Assembly (NCBI GenBank): GCA_964247055.1
Contig: OZ176052.1
Span: 9,300,001-9,364,000, forward strand
Direction of reading: 5' to 3'
Length of the DNA: 64,000 nt
Source: Paragordius varius
Lineage: Eukaryota; Nematomorpha
The position numbers and the translations under genes were made by a program. The stretch's first letter is position 1, and each line of letters begins with the position of its first letter. The notes beneath the pieces were generated by a model that worked only from the letters and a program-made list of their open reading frames with translations, had not been told where the DNA came from and searched no databases. Shown here in pieces: positions 12,430 to 25,527 of the stretch.

Positions 12430-13196
12430 TAAATACGAAATCGAATGAATGGGTTACTATTAATATTAAAAGAAAATATATTTAGGTAAAATAATAAAAT
12501 TATTATTAGTGAAAAAAGAAAAAAGGGAATGAATGATTAAGCAATAATAATTGCCAACCACCCCCTTATAGTATGTTTATAATAAAATATGTTACTCTAC
12601 CTACATAGTATATAAATTATATCAAACTAATTTATAATCATTATAAGGTACTTTTATATTTATTATAAAAATTTCCGGTTTCGCGGATTAACACTATTTA
12701 ATATATATATATACATCTTTAATGATTGTCTCAAATTAAATTTTAAAATTCTTGTTTTTTACAAATCAAAAAATGTGATAAATATTGATTGCATCTTGTG
12801 TGTATATTTGGCTCAAGGACAATTGGCTAATTTTCAATTCACTAATTTATTAAAAACTTATATCACAAAGAAAAAACATTTATAAGCCTATGAACTCATT
12901 TTAAGTGAGGTATTATTACTATAACTACCTAACCTTTTTTACTCTAGTTTAATACAAAAATATTATATTTATTGTCATAAATTAAAGGTTTATCAAAATA
13001 TTAGAGATAGAAATATAAGATCACGCGACCACTTGTAGATGATAATGATTGTATAAAACTATAAAATTATTAATATTTTGAACCAGTTCCAACATCAATT
13101 CAGTACAACTATATTATTTCATCTTAGAATCACACAAATTTATAAAAAACGATTCATAAAAATATTTTATCACATTTTCCCCCCCAAAAAACAATT
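12430..13196. promoter_or_regulatory. Shared intergenic promoter region of the P450 pair
   Basis: 767 bp separate the two divergent P450 start codons and contain no other gene. It must hold both promoters and 5' leaders. No specific motif can be assigned: TATA-like strings are everywhere in this base composition. A pyrimidine/C run lies just upstream of the plus gene start (about 13176-13184). Confidence 0.45.
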
Positions 13197-15999
13197 ATGG
13201 TAATATTAGGGTTAACATCTTTGCTTTCCACGTTGGCTTGGTGTACGTTTATCCTTTTCGTATTTTATTGTGCCATTCCTGTTTACAAGGTACGTCGGAG
13301 TGGTTTGAAACATCCTCCAACATTTCCTTTGATAGGGACAACCATATGGGTCATTTTGTATGGCATACAATACTGTTATATGGAGTGGATTAAGCGATAT
13401 GGACACCTGTTTGTCATTATGGAAGGACCGAGAAAAATTTTGGTTGTTAGCGATCCCCAAATGTTAAAAGATGTTTTGGTTAAAAGTTTTTCCATCTTTC
13501 CGAATCGCCGTGTCCTACGTATCGGTAATACACTCTTGTTAAAATCTGTGTTCACGTCGGAGGATGAGGAATGGAGAGATGTAAGACGTATTCTCATACC
13601 AACATTCACAAGCTACAAAATGAAAACTAACATGTTCCCTCTCATGTACAAATGCTCGAGGCAAATGGTGACACATTTTATGGACAAATTGGAGGCAATA
13701 AATGGTACAACAAAATCAAAGAAAGTCACCATAGATAGCAAAGCAATATTCGGCTGTCTAACAATGGATGTGATAGCATCAACAGCGTTTGGGCTTGATT
13801 TAGACTCCTATCAAGATGCAAATAACGAATTCGTTGTGTAAGTTTGTTTATAATGTTGAATAGCCTTCGGTTTTTATACCGTTATTTGTTAGTTTCTAAC
13901 ATTTTTAGGGTTTAAATTGAGAAACCATTTTTTTGGAATATATGATGTCAATTTCAAATTGACAAGATTGTAAAAATTTTAATTATATTTTTTAAAGTAT
14001 ATTTATACCATACGCTATAGACAAGCTAGAAAAGTGTTTGAATTTGAAATCGATTCTCCTTTATTCATTTTGTGGAATATGTTTCCTTTCATAGTGCCAG
14101 TATTTAAATTGTTGAACATAAGTATAACTGACGAGTCAAGTTTAAATTTCTTCATCAATGTTATTGAATCAACAGTAGCGGAAAGAAAGTCTCGGAATAT
14201 TAAAAGGTAAATTTTTTAAATGTCTTTTAATAAATACATGCATTTACCATATAATATTGATATCATTAATGATACCCAAAATTAAATATTATTAATTTTT
14301 ACACCAAACTTTTTCACAACGATTATAATAGTCAAATTTTTTGGAAATTTTTGTTTGACAAGAGCAATAACTGTTGCTCATTTTTGAAGTGTTATACGAA
14401 TTTGCATATTCTCAATTTAAAAATAAAGGGATGATTTGATATTTTGAAATATAAGTTTAGTTTAAAATAAATACCATTTTTAGACATGATTACCTCCAAT
14501 TACTAATTGATTGTTCGGCAGAAAACGATGACCACAAAAATGAAGATGATGCCTTTAAACAAAAAGAAAACTATCAAAAGGTTAGCAATGGATGTCCCAT
14601 GTCCAAAAAAGTTTTACAGGTGGATTTGGAAAAATATATAATGCATGAAGACACTGAACAAAGTTTAAACAGCGGAAATAAAACTGATAATTCTAAGATT
14701 AACCCTAGCATAGTGCATAAAGATGACAAAACTATTATGAAATTAACAAGAGAACAATATGTAGCTAATGCCTTCCTCTTTTTCGTAGCGGGTTATGAAA
14801 CAACGGCAAACGCTTTAAGTTGGATAACTAACACTCTTGCCTGGTATCCTAGAGTACAAGAACGTCTTAGGGAAGAAGTCTTGATAATGTGGAATAGAAA
14901 AAATGGACACAAAAAATTTGGTAAATATTTTTATCATATATATCAATAAAATAAATTGGAGAAAGGAGTGACATAGCTGATATATTAGATTGACCACATT
15001 GAGTCCGTAAAAAAATTTGCGAACTTATTAAAATTGTCTTGAATCATGTATAAAAATACTGAAAAGAATGTTATAAAAAATGGTGTGTTAATATCAGGGA
15101 CATAAGGCAATTATATAATTTTATCGATTTAGATTACCTTTCAGAAAAATCGGATATAACTTATGAGGACGTTTTAAGCCTTAAATATTTGGATCTGGTG
15201 GTCAAAGAGGTCATGAGATTATACCCTCCTGTGACGTTGATAGACAGAGTCGCGTCCCACGATTATATTTTAGACGGGGAAGTTTTTGTGGAAAAGGGAA
15301 CCATCATACAAATTCCAATTTATGCTATGCATAGAGATCCAACAATTTGGGCAGATCCCGATGACTTTCGACCTGAACGCTTTGAAGATGGGTAATATTA
15401 AAATTGATTTAAATAACGGCTAATTTAAATTAATCAATTACGAATGCTTACGGCCAGACTGATACCTCACTTTAACTAACATCAAATGGTTGATCATATG
15501 TTCTCATAAAGTTAATTACCAGAACCTAAGTGCTAAAAATGATTTTATGTAACAAAGAATATTTTTGACCAAATTTTATATTCGACCAAGTAACTGTTAT
15601 TATAACCATCGAAACTAATTGAGTGTTTTTAAAGGTTGGATTTGTTATATTATCTACAGTTAATTTGAAACTGTCCCATCTAATCGGGTTTTTGGTTCTT
15701 TACAATATTTACTAATTTTGTATTTTCCATTAAAAATAATTTTTCGGCTCTTATTTAGGCTTAAAGATGAAGAGTACAGTTATATGCCGTTTGGTTTTGG
15801 CCCTAGGAACTGTATTGGTTTGAGGTTTGCTCTATTGGAAATAAAATTATCCTTGATTCTACTGTTGTTAAGCGGAATCCGGTTTTCGGTTGCACAGGGA
15901 GATGTGGTTAAAGACAAGACACCCTATAACACCCAATTCAAAAAGAATGGTATTCATTTCCCAGCGCATGGATTGAAAGTTTCATATGAACTTATATGA
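13197..15999 (+). CDS. Cytochrome P450, clan 3 (CYP3A/CYP5-like), 5 exons, 587 aa
   Basis: Paralogue of the divergent gene at 7439-12429. Exons: 13197-13837, 14021-14206, 14484-14920, 15133-15391 and 15759-15999, closing in frame to 587 aa. An alternative acceptor 12 nt downstream (15145) in exon 4 also keeps frame. There is a hydrophobic anchor at ~5-26, 'FPNRR' as in CYP3A, I-helix AGYETT at ~378-383, K-helix EVMR at ~447-450, and haem loop [10 protein letters not shown] at ~519-528 with axial Cys ~526, followed by 'LRFALLEIK'. Exon 2 is exactly 186 nt in both paralogues. Here exons 3 and 4 of the sister gene are fused, and the fused exon carries a long Asn/Asp/Lys-rich insert (~residues 285-360) before the I helix. 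It looks intact. Substrate unknown. Confidence 0.93.
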
Positions 16000-17699
16000 A
16001 ATAATTATTTTTACATCACCAACTACTTAAAATCCTTTTTTAAAGATTTTACGAAATTGATGCTTATGTTAATACACGATCGTTTTCATACCATCACATA
16101 TATTGCAACAATTTATATTTTTTACTGAAAAATTATCATATTATCTATTTAAATAGTTTTAGATTTCTATAAATTGAAAATTGATTAAACCATTATTTAA
16201 ATTGAGAATAAATTAGATGTTTGGAATTGTCCGAGTAAAAAGTGAATTATTTTTCCGTTTTGAGGTGCATTTAATGAGGATATTGCTTGCTATTGTTTTA
16301 AAACAGCAATAAAAATTCCAAAATATAGCGATTTTCTTAATTATACATAAACTTTTATTTAATATATACAATTAAAATCCACGTTATAAATCCAATATCA
16401 CATTTTGCAGGTTTTTACCTTCGGGCACTCTAGAATGGGAAATATAATATATGTTTATATATGTAATTTAATATTAAACAATGAAGTAACTTCCTCATAT
16501 ATTAAAATTTTTGAATACATCCAAATTTGGTTTAAACCCCTATCTTAACATTGATTTATACAAATTTGCATTTATTGATTAAAATTCCCTACCACCAACG
16601 TTAGATTATTCTCTATATCCAGGACTTGAAAACCCTTGATGCATACTCAATATAAATTTAAATGGCGCGTTTTTTTCAATGCCAATGTCGCACAGACTAA
16701 AATAACAAATATAAAAACGATCTCCCCTGGTATGTAAATTATTATTTCTAGTATAAATATATACTTTTAAATTTTTATAGTTTAATCTTGAGCATCGCTA
16801 TTTGATAATTTACCTAATTCTAATCTGCATAAAAATGATATTTTGCCATTATTAAGTAAATAATGTACAAATTACATTAATTTTATAAATTTTAATTTTA
16901 TATTTTCTTATTTTTAAAATATTTAAAAATGCCACCAAAATTTTATAAAAAACCGCGCAGAAAAATAAATAAAACAACATAGCAAATAAATTCATAATAT
17001 AAGAAATACAAATAATTTGAAATGTTGATATTTATCGATTTCGCAGCTGTAAATTTGGGATTCTAGAAGTCAAAAAACAGTTAAAACAAGTTTTATATAT
17101 AACAAAAGATGAGGGTCTGATAATAAAATACCAAACCTTCAAAATATTAGTTTGTTTGTTACTTTGGAGAACACTACCCCAAAATGTCATTGCTTATAAA
17201 AAATGCTATGGTCATTAAGTGTTAATAAATATGAATATTTGACCCGACAATCGGTTTCACCAAAATCCTATAAGATACATGTTTTAATAAAAAATGCATT
17301 TCAAAAAATTTGTTATGTATAAACTTAAAGAATATTTTAAATGACAAAATTTGATTATACAATAGTAAATATATCTTACAACCTCATCAAATTAACAAAT
17401 AGCATTACACTAGACAACATTTTTTTCGGCCACTCGAGTTTTTTGTATTTTCTGATATTTAGTATGATTTTAACAGTTAATCTTAAATAAAAATTATAAT
17501 TCCACCTAAGTATAATTTGATTTTTTAGGGATATGCGCCCTCTTTATCAAAATTATAATAAAAATGGTTTTCTTTGAAAATATGCAACAAATGCCCATTT
17601 GTAATATTTCATTCGAAAGAGATAAACTCTGTAAAATGTATACTAATATTGGATATAGGATGCGACAAATGCGCGAAGAGAGCGTTCTTTATTAATATA
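16000..17699. other. Intergenic, no gene seen
   Basis: 1.7 kb of AT-rich sequence downstream of the plus P450 gene. No ORF of interest and no clear repeat boundaries were seen. Confidence 0.6.
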
Positions 17700-18288
17700 T
17701 ACCATTTGCACTTCAAAAAGTGTCCTTGAACACTTCAAGTTGGTCCTTGAACATTTCAAGTTGGTCCTTGAACATTTCAAGTTGGTCCTTAAACACTTCA
17801 AGTTACTCCTTTGACTTTTTTGTTTTATTTTTAACTTTTATCAACCAAATCGTAAATAATTCATCTATTTAATTATTTTTAACCTATTTTCTATTATTTA
17901 AATATAAATTTTAAATCGATATCAACTTTTAATTTTTGAGAAACCGTATATCTTTATTAATTTCTTAAAATATTTTTGGATATTTATAAGATTTTAACAC
18001 GAATGAAAAAATATATAAGTTTTCTGGGTTATTAATTAAAAATTTTCATTAAAAACATTTAAAAGTCATTAATTTTGTTCAATTGGAAAAAAATAGTTTG
18101 AAACAAAAAAAAGTGGTTTTCAATAAAAATTTTTATAATTAAATGAATAAATATTAAATAAATAAAGAAAATTAAGTAAATAAATAATAAAATAAAAAAA
18201 TAAATGCAAAAATTATGGTTAAATTAAAATTTATTAATTTTAAGGACCAACTTGAAGTGCTTACAGCACTCTTGAGGTGCAAATGGTA
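17700..18288. mobile_element. TIR element with 21-bp tandem repeats near one end
   Basis: Terminal inverted repeats taccatttgcacttcaa (left) and its complement at 18272-18288 bound a 589-bp non-coding element. Just inside the left end are four copies of a 21-bp unit (cacttcaagttggtccttg plus two bases; starts 17731, 17752, 17773, 17794). The same unit occurs once, inverted, near the right end (about 18242-18262). A related element lies at 49890-50098. Confidence 0.7.
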
Positions 18289-21200
18289 TATTTTTAAAAC
18301 TAATGGATGAAAATAGCTCAACTTTGTGTAGATAGCAATGAATGACCAAAAAAGATAACAAAAGAAATTTTTTTATTAAAACACTTATTTATTGCTTTTA
18401 TGTCATTCAAATAGTTATTTTTAAGTTTTTTGTTTTTTTAAAAATTACCATCTCATATAAATTTAATTTTCGTAAGAAAGCTTATAATTTCAAATTTTAA
18501 AGACTAAAAATATAAATTAAGGTATTCTTGATCTTTTATAACCATTATTGTATAATTTTAAAACTATGCATTTTACTATCCACTAGGTAAAATTTTGATA
18601 ATAAAATTTTTAATTAAAAAAGCAACCAAAAGCTTTTTCAAAGATTTTTTAAAAATATATAATTATATAAACCCAATAATTATGTTTAAATAATTTATAT
18701 GATTTTTAAATTAGTTGTCTGTAAAAATCTTTGACTTATTTAAGGGTAAAATTTTCACCACATAAACCCAAATAACTTTTACATCAGATTGTTTTAAATG
18801 ATAAACCACCATTCGAAAGATACAGTTTTTCGCCCTCTGAACGATATATAATACATGGCTCTATATCTAAAACTGTTAATTTTGAAAATTTGAGTTTAAT
18901 GTTAAATCGGAGCCAAAATTTTCGATACACCCTTATAAAAAATCAGTTAGACCAATTTTATTTTCTGATATACTATTCACTTTAATAAAATAAATTTTAA
19001 TTTTTAAGAATGGCAGTTACAAAATTAAAATTTGTTGTCTAGCGTTATTAAACCAAATATTTTAAAAATTTGATAATAATATTTCCAATCCACGCATAGA
19101 AACCACTCGACCAATTTGTAAATATAGAATTGAATTTTTTGAAAGGTAAATATTTTAAATCAAAATATGTTAGTACATATTGCTTGATGTGTTTCGTCAT
19201 GCCTCGCTCTTAATTGTGTTAAGTATTTAAAAATATAAATTCACAATAGATATGGGAAATAAATGCATTTAAATTGACAGCCATCTCGTTGATTAGAATT
19301 TTCATACCAAGTAAAAATATATATAATCTGATAAGAGGTACACGAATTCTCATGGTTATTTCGGTTTTGGGAGTAAAGTATCGTAAATCTACTTTTGTGG
19401 TGATTTCTACGCATAAAATGACGCAGAATCAGATTTTACCAAATATAGCTTTTATGATAAATTGTAAATAAGGCTTTATACTGAAATATTTTGTAAATAT
19501 TTTTCAATATTTTTAAAAAAGGAAACAAAATTTACAAAATTTTTTATGGTACATGTGGGTTCAAAATTTTCGGACCCCTTTAAAATTGGCAGTGTTTTAT
19601 TAAATAATCTCTACTTTTCCGATATTGAACGAATTTAAGATATGCTAAATTATAACATACAAAATAGTCATTTTTTAAAAAATATATGATTTGCTTGAAT
19701 AAGTATTAAATTTACAATCAATTAAAAATCTGAGGTAATCCAACTTTCAGCATCATTAATTGTATAGAAAATTTATATTTTAACCGTTTTTCTAACGTCA
19801 TTAAATACGCCTTAACAAATTTTGGTATAGGGCCTACAAAACACCATAAGGATCCTAATCTTCTATCAAAATATCACGGTATAATTAAACCAACCAGATT
19901 ATGTACGCTGTGAAAGCACAGTTACATGAGGAATTGTGTAATGACATTATTGATGAATGCGAAACTCCTAAAAGGATTGCTAAAGACATTTTCTTATACT
20001 AAATGTTTAGACATTGTTATTTTTTCCGATCCCACAGTTTTTAATTTTTAAAAGTATAATCTATAAAGTATGTTGAAGTAATATGGTTAAACAAACTATA
20101 TGACTAATATAAAGTTTTTACTTTTTAAAGTTTTGTAAAGCTTAAAATTTTAAACAGCTTTCATTCCACTTAAGTCAAACAGTATATTTCAAATTAAAAA
20201 TTTAATATTTGCTGACAAAATATAACAGTGTTCACCAAAAACTATCCTGATGAAATAAATATAATCTGATAGGAAAATGTACAGGATTATCATGGTGCAT
20301 TTGGTTTTAGCTCTAACGAGTAATTCAAAAGAAAGTTATTTGCACATTTGTGGTTACTGCTCTAAAAATATAAAAAAAATTTGCCTCTCTATAATGGATG
20401 AGTTCTCTTATAGTAAATGCAAAAATGCCGGGATCGCGCGATGCTTATTATATATATGACTGAATTTCATCCAAAAAAATATTTTTAAAAAAATTCATAT
20501 TTTCAAAAACTAATTTTTAGCAAAATTCGGTTGAAGATTTCACACTATTCTGAGGCATCGTGGAAACAGTGTAATGTTTTAAGATATTATAAAACCACTT
20601 TTCCTATATAATTCGATAATGCTAAACATTTTTATCGGTTCAGGGGCTCGTTTGTTTTTAAATTTTGTCGATTTTTGTAAAAGACACAATTTTTAACATA
20701 GATTTAAAGATGAAAAGATATTTTAATTATAATTCTGAGTTGATAGAAATATTTAGCATCATCGATTGTAGAAAAAGGTTTATCATAGTATCTTAAGCCT
20801 TATTATGCACTTTTTATCTTGCAATAGTATTTATTCTTCAAGAAAATTTTGCTAATTATATTTTCGAAAAAAGTATGCATTCAATATAAAGTAAATATCA
20901 AAATTCATATTAATTACTTTAATCAAGCAATCTCGGCATTTTTGCATTTATTTTAAGATAACTTCGCCCATTTTGAAAGAACAAAAAATCTATCGAAACC
21001 CTCATCTAAATATCAATTTTAAAAATTTGCTTTTTATTTGTAGTTTATGATAAATTTTAGTGATATATTTTGAAATGAAGCGTTCAGCTTTAACCGAAAA
21101 AATGTTATATAAAATTTTTTGCCAATGTTGCCATTTTTCGATATGGAGCACTTAACACAAAAGTGTAAATAACTTTTTAAAACCACTTACAAGATTAAAA

Positions 21201-22151
21201 CCAAAAGCAGATAATCATGAAACATTTTTCCATTAAGATCTCTATACTTCGAGTGGGTATATTTAAATTTGACCCATTGGAGATAACTGCCCCATAAATT
21301 AAATGTTAGCAGAAATTTTGGTGTTGTACCAAAATAATTCAGTCCAGATTCACAGACATTTGATATGGAACAGTTATAAAAGTGGATACTTGATTAAATG
21401 TCATTTAAACCAAAAATATCATAGAAACTCTGAAGCCTTTTTCGAATATGTGTGATGTTATATTTACTCGCACAGTGCAAATTTTTTTTTTAATTTTCAA
21501 TTTGGTGCTTCATTCTATCATGAATAAAATTCATAATAAATCTTCAATATTTTCATGTAATTATAAGATTTTTAACACGCCATTACCTTTTGGGATAGTA
21601 TCCCAAAGCGATTTAAAATTTGAATATCTTAATAAATATTTAAAATATTCCGAATATAAAAATATGCCTTTTTAGCCTCTTAAGCCCATTGTAAATTTTT
21701 TCAAAAAATAAAATTCTTAAACTCCTCACTTTGCCATTTTATAGAATTTTATTTTAAATCGCTAATGCAACAGGTCAAAATGTATATTATGATTAGAAAT
21801 GTAAATAATTAACTTTAAAAGATTTCATGCTACATTCTAGCAAAAACTTGATATATTTTGATTTTAATATCAATTTTTATAATCGTTTTTTTGGAGCTGT
21901 TCCAATAGACTTCCTAAGCCACAAAACTGTAAAAAATATAAACTTTTTTATCTAATACATAATAAAATTAATAATTAAATTTTAACTAAAATAACTTACA
22001 TACCTGTAGTTTATTAACAAAAGATCTCTGGGATAAAAAACTACCCCAAAAAGTAAACTTGGACGAAAAGTCAAGAGGTAATGAAGTGTAGTCACATATT
22101 AACAGTTTTGTAATTTAGAAACAGCATTTAACATTTTTCGGATATACCAGC
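18289..22151. other. Intergenic, old duplicated sequence
   Basis: 3.9 kb without a supportable gene. Segments around 19310-19400 and 20260-20340 resemble each other ('ataatctgataag', 'catggt..atttcggttttg'), as do 19745-19800 and 20755-20800 ('agcatcat.gattgta'). This suggests an ancient direct duplication with a period near 1 kb. ORFs at 19274-19471, 20277-20459 and 21448-21675 show no coding signature. Confidence 0.35.
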
Positions 22152-25100
22152 ATGAAAAAGGGCAATAAATTTTATCAGCGTGATAAAGCCACTGAGGCTA
22201 GATTAAAGATGGTAAAAAAGTCCAGACCCATTAGGTAAATTAAAAATTATATTTTTTTAGGAATAAAAAGGGTAAAATTTTAAAGGAAGCCCCCTTTCAA
22301 TCAAAACTTGCTCCTGGTACTCAAGCTCGAATTCAACCAAATCGCAAATGGTTCGGTAAGTTATTAACAATGTTTAGGAAATACTAAAACAATAAGTCAG
22401 GATACTTTGCAAAAATTTAGAGAAGACATTACTAAAGCCATGAGTGATCCATATCAAATAATAATGACACCCTCAAAACTTCCTACTACCTTGTTACATG
22501 CGAGTTCTAAAGTATAAATTATTTTATTTTAGTTTTCACGTCCACAAATTTTACAAGTTAGTAAATTTCAAGATGTTTTTGGGAAAAAGGCTACACGGAA
22601 AAAACCCAACATTAATTTTTTGGATGTCGAGGTATTTATTTTTTACATACGCTAGGATTTTGCAACAAGTATTAGGGATAAAACGGAATCATTTGAAAAT
22701 GCCGATTCAATAGACAAAGAAGTAAATTCCATGTCTTCTGAATTGAATGATTTAGTGTCCGATACTATATTCAACAAAGGCCAGTCCAAACGCATTTGGA
22801 ATGAATTATATAAGGTTTTTTTAGAATATTTCAATGTTTTACATAGTTTTAAAAGTTATCAAATAAGTAAATTGTAAATTATAGAAATTTATCATTTATG
22901 TAGTTTATATTGAGTCTTAGTAATACATATCAAATAAAATTTGTCTCCAGTGGCCCTTCAAAAAACATGTTATAAAATAAATAGGCATTATTGATTGTGG
23001 TGTTATGCGCATTTTCAATGAAAAAAATGGTTTATTAAAATGTTTGTTGAATATTATTAATATTAGATAATATAAATGAAAACGCGTATAAATGATTTTT
23101 AAAATTAATAGTTAATTTTCAATTAAATAATCCTATTTAAGTTTTAAATACATTTACCACACATTATTTTAATATTATATATTTTTTAAATGTTTTCTTT
23201 CTCTTGCAAAAGTTTTACAAATATAATCGATTAGATATTTATTAAATAAATTAACTATTAATTTTTTAAAAATCATCTATATGCGATATATAAAAATGCA
23301 TGATTTTTTACTTTTTTATTAGCTATAATTAAAAATGATCTTAAAAAGGGTCATAATGCGAATAATTAACCATTCAATTTTCGCGAAAATAATCTCCCAT
23401 ATTCAGGAATGATATGTAAATAACCATGATAGTTTTATTTAGTGATAACTAAAAGCCTTAATCAATATTGCGATTCATGTTTTTAAAAAACCATTTATAC
23501 CATTTTTGATGGTTTATGCAAAAATGTTAACGATTCATTAAAAAATATATTTGCATTTGTTGTGATTTTACGACATTAAAACCTAAATCCATCAAAATAT
23601 TTTTTACATATGATAAAAATCGTTATTCTAATTATTAATTATTTTAATACAAATCAGTTACAATATTTTTATTGTTAAAAATAATTTAAAAAATCTGAAT
23701 TAAGTGAAAGTCTATAGAATATTATTCCAAAAATTAAAGCTTAAAATACCTCATGGAAAAGCCGTAAAAAATATTTCTCGAGTTATCTAGCCAATTTATT
23801 TAATACTTAGCATATGATTTATGATTTATTTCAACATTTTCATAATAAATCACATAAGAGAATATTTGTATCCTAATGGCTCTTGTTTTTTATTTTTTCA
23901 ATTATTCTTATAAAAATATAATTACTTTTCTTATTTATTTTGTCAAATCTCATATTATTTCACTCCAAAGGTTATAGATTCATCGGATGTTTTGATTCAA
24001 GTATTGGATGGACGAGATCCCATGGGAACTAGATCACAGCATATTGAAAACTTTTTACGGAAACATAAACCGCATAAACATTTGATATTCCTGTTAAATA
24101 AATGTGACCTTATACCACCATGGTGTTCTAAACGCTGGGTATCCCATCTATCCAAAGAATATCCTACCTTGGCTTACAAAGCATCCATTAACCAATGTTT
24201 TGGCAAGGGTTCCTTAATCAATGTTTTGCGGCAATTCGCAAAGGTATAGATTCGGTTAAAAATGGAGATAAATGTAATTTTTTGGTATCTTTGATTAGAG
24301 AAAAAAATCAAAGTTTTTCAGAATTTGATAAAATATTTAGAATACCTGGTTTCCAATTTTTGTATTTTTTGGATTTAAAGCAAAATACTAGCGCCTATAT
24401 TGTAATGTAAAATTTCTCAATCAAAAATTTCTATAAAACAGACTCCTAAACTTTATGAAAGTTAGCCCAATTATAACTTGCTACCCAAATTCTTTCCAAA
24501 AAAGATTATTTATGTATAACATTGTTTTTAATATTTATTAATAGCTTCACCCAGAACGTAAGCAAATTAGTGTTGGTTTTTTCGGATATCCCAATGTTGG
24601 AAAGAGTTCCATAATTAATAGTTTGAAGGCCAAAAAGGTATGTCAAGTGGCTCCAACGCCTGGTCACACCAAGGTAAAACATATTTTTTACAATAATATT
24701 ATATCATATATTTAAAGATATGTAATCGTATCATTCAATATGTTATAAATTTAAATAAAATTCTTTTTATATTATGATTAGAAATATTTAGTCCGTTATT
24801 AACATTAAAATTTATAACTAATTAAGTTATATGGTTTACCTTAATATTTAGGTCTGGCAATATATTACGCTAATGAACCGAATATATTTAATTGATTGTC
24901 CCGGTGTTGTATATCCAGAAAATAATTCAGAATCCGATCTAATCCTTAAAGGAGTGGTATAACAAAATCATTTTTAATTTTTGTATTCCAAAAAACATAT
25001 TTCATATGCGTAATATATAGGTTCGAGTTGAAAATGTTAAAGATGCTCACAATCACATCCAAAATCTTATAGATAAAATGCCCAATCCCTCATACCTACT

Positions 25101-25527
25101 TAATACATATGACTTAAATTTATATTACAACAATGGTGTTAAACCTTTGCTGCCTATCAAGCAACAAGGAAAAATAGATCATGACCAATCTCTAAATGAC
25201 ATTAAAACAATAGAAACTAAAGCTGAAACAATAGGAACTAAAGCTGAAGTCGTTAATTTAAATGAAAATATTAACATAGAAGGAGATGAGGAAATATTAC
25301 GCAATAAAAATGTTGAGCGAATTGAATCAGGCAAACTCTTAGAATGTTTGGCTTTACGCATGGGTAAATTGTTGAAAGCCGGTGAACCTGACATTTGTAC
25401 GGCCGCAAAAATTATATTGTATGATTGGCAAAGGGGAAAAATCCCATACTTTACTATGCCACCCAAGGAGGTTAACGAAACTGACAAATGTGATGATAAT
25501 ATTTCCAATGTGGAAACAATGGCATGA
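22152..25527 (+). CDS. GNL2: Nucleolar GTPase GNL2/NOG2, 9 exons, 527 aa
   Basis: Pre-60S ribosome assembly GTPase of the YlqF/YawG family, acting in nucleolus and nucleoplasm. Exons: 22152-22234, 22261-22355, 22378-22511, 22533-22631, 22656-22814, 23971-24243, 24545-24673, 24852-24956, 25021-25527, closing in frame at 527 aa. An NGP1NT-type N-terminus reads '[17 protein letters not shown]' and '[13 protein letters not shown]'. The GTPase motifs are circularly permuted as in the family: NKCD ~233-236 (G4) precedes GYPNVGKSS ~295-303 (G1) and DCPG ~339-342 (G3). '[10 protein letters not shown]' is also conserved. The first four introns are tiny (about 21-26 nt) and the fifth is 1.16 kb. The protein stops soon after '[14 protein letters not shown]', so it lacks the long basic C-terminal tail of the ~730-aa human protein. 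AATAAA strings follow the stop. The start is the first ATG after an in-frame TAG at 22116. Confidence 0.96.

Noticed and set aside
19274-20459. ORFs of 60-65 codons in the 18-22 kb gap
   Set aside because: Composition is Ile/Lys/Asn/Phe noise, there are no neighbouring exons with matching phase, and they lie in an old duplicated non-coding segment.
22498-22713. 71-codon plus-strand ORF inside GNL2
   Set aside because: Runs through a GNL2 intron in the wrong frame. The GNL2 exon in another frame matches the family ('[14 protein letters not shown]').
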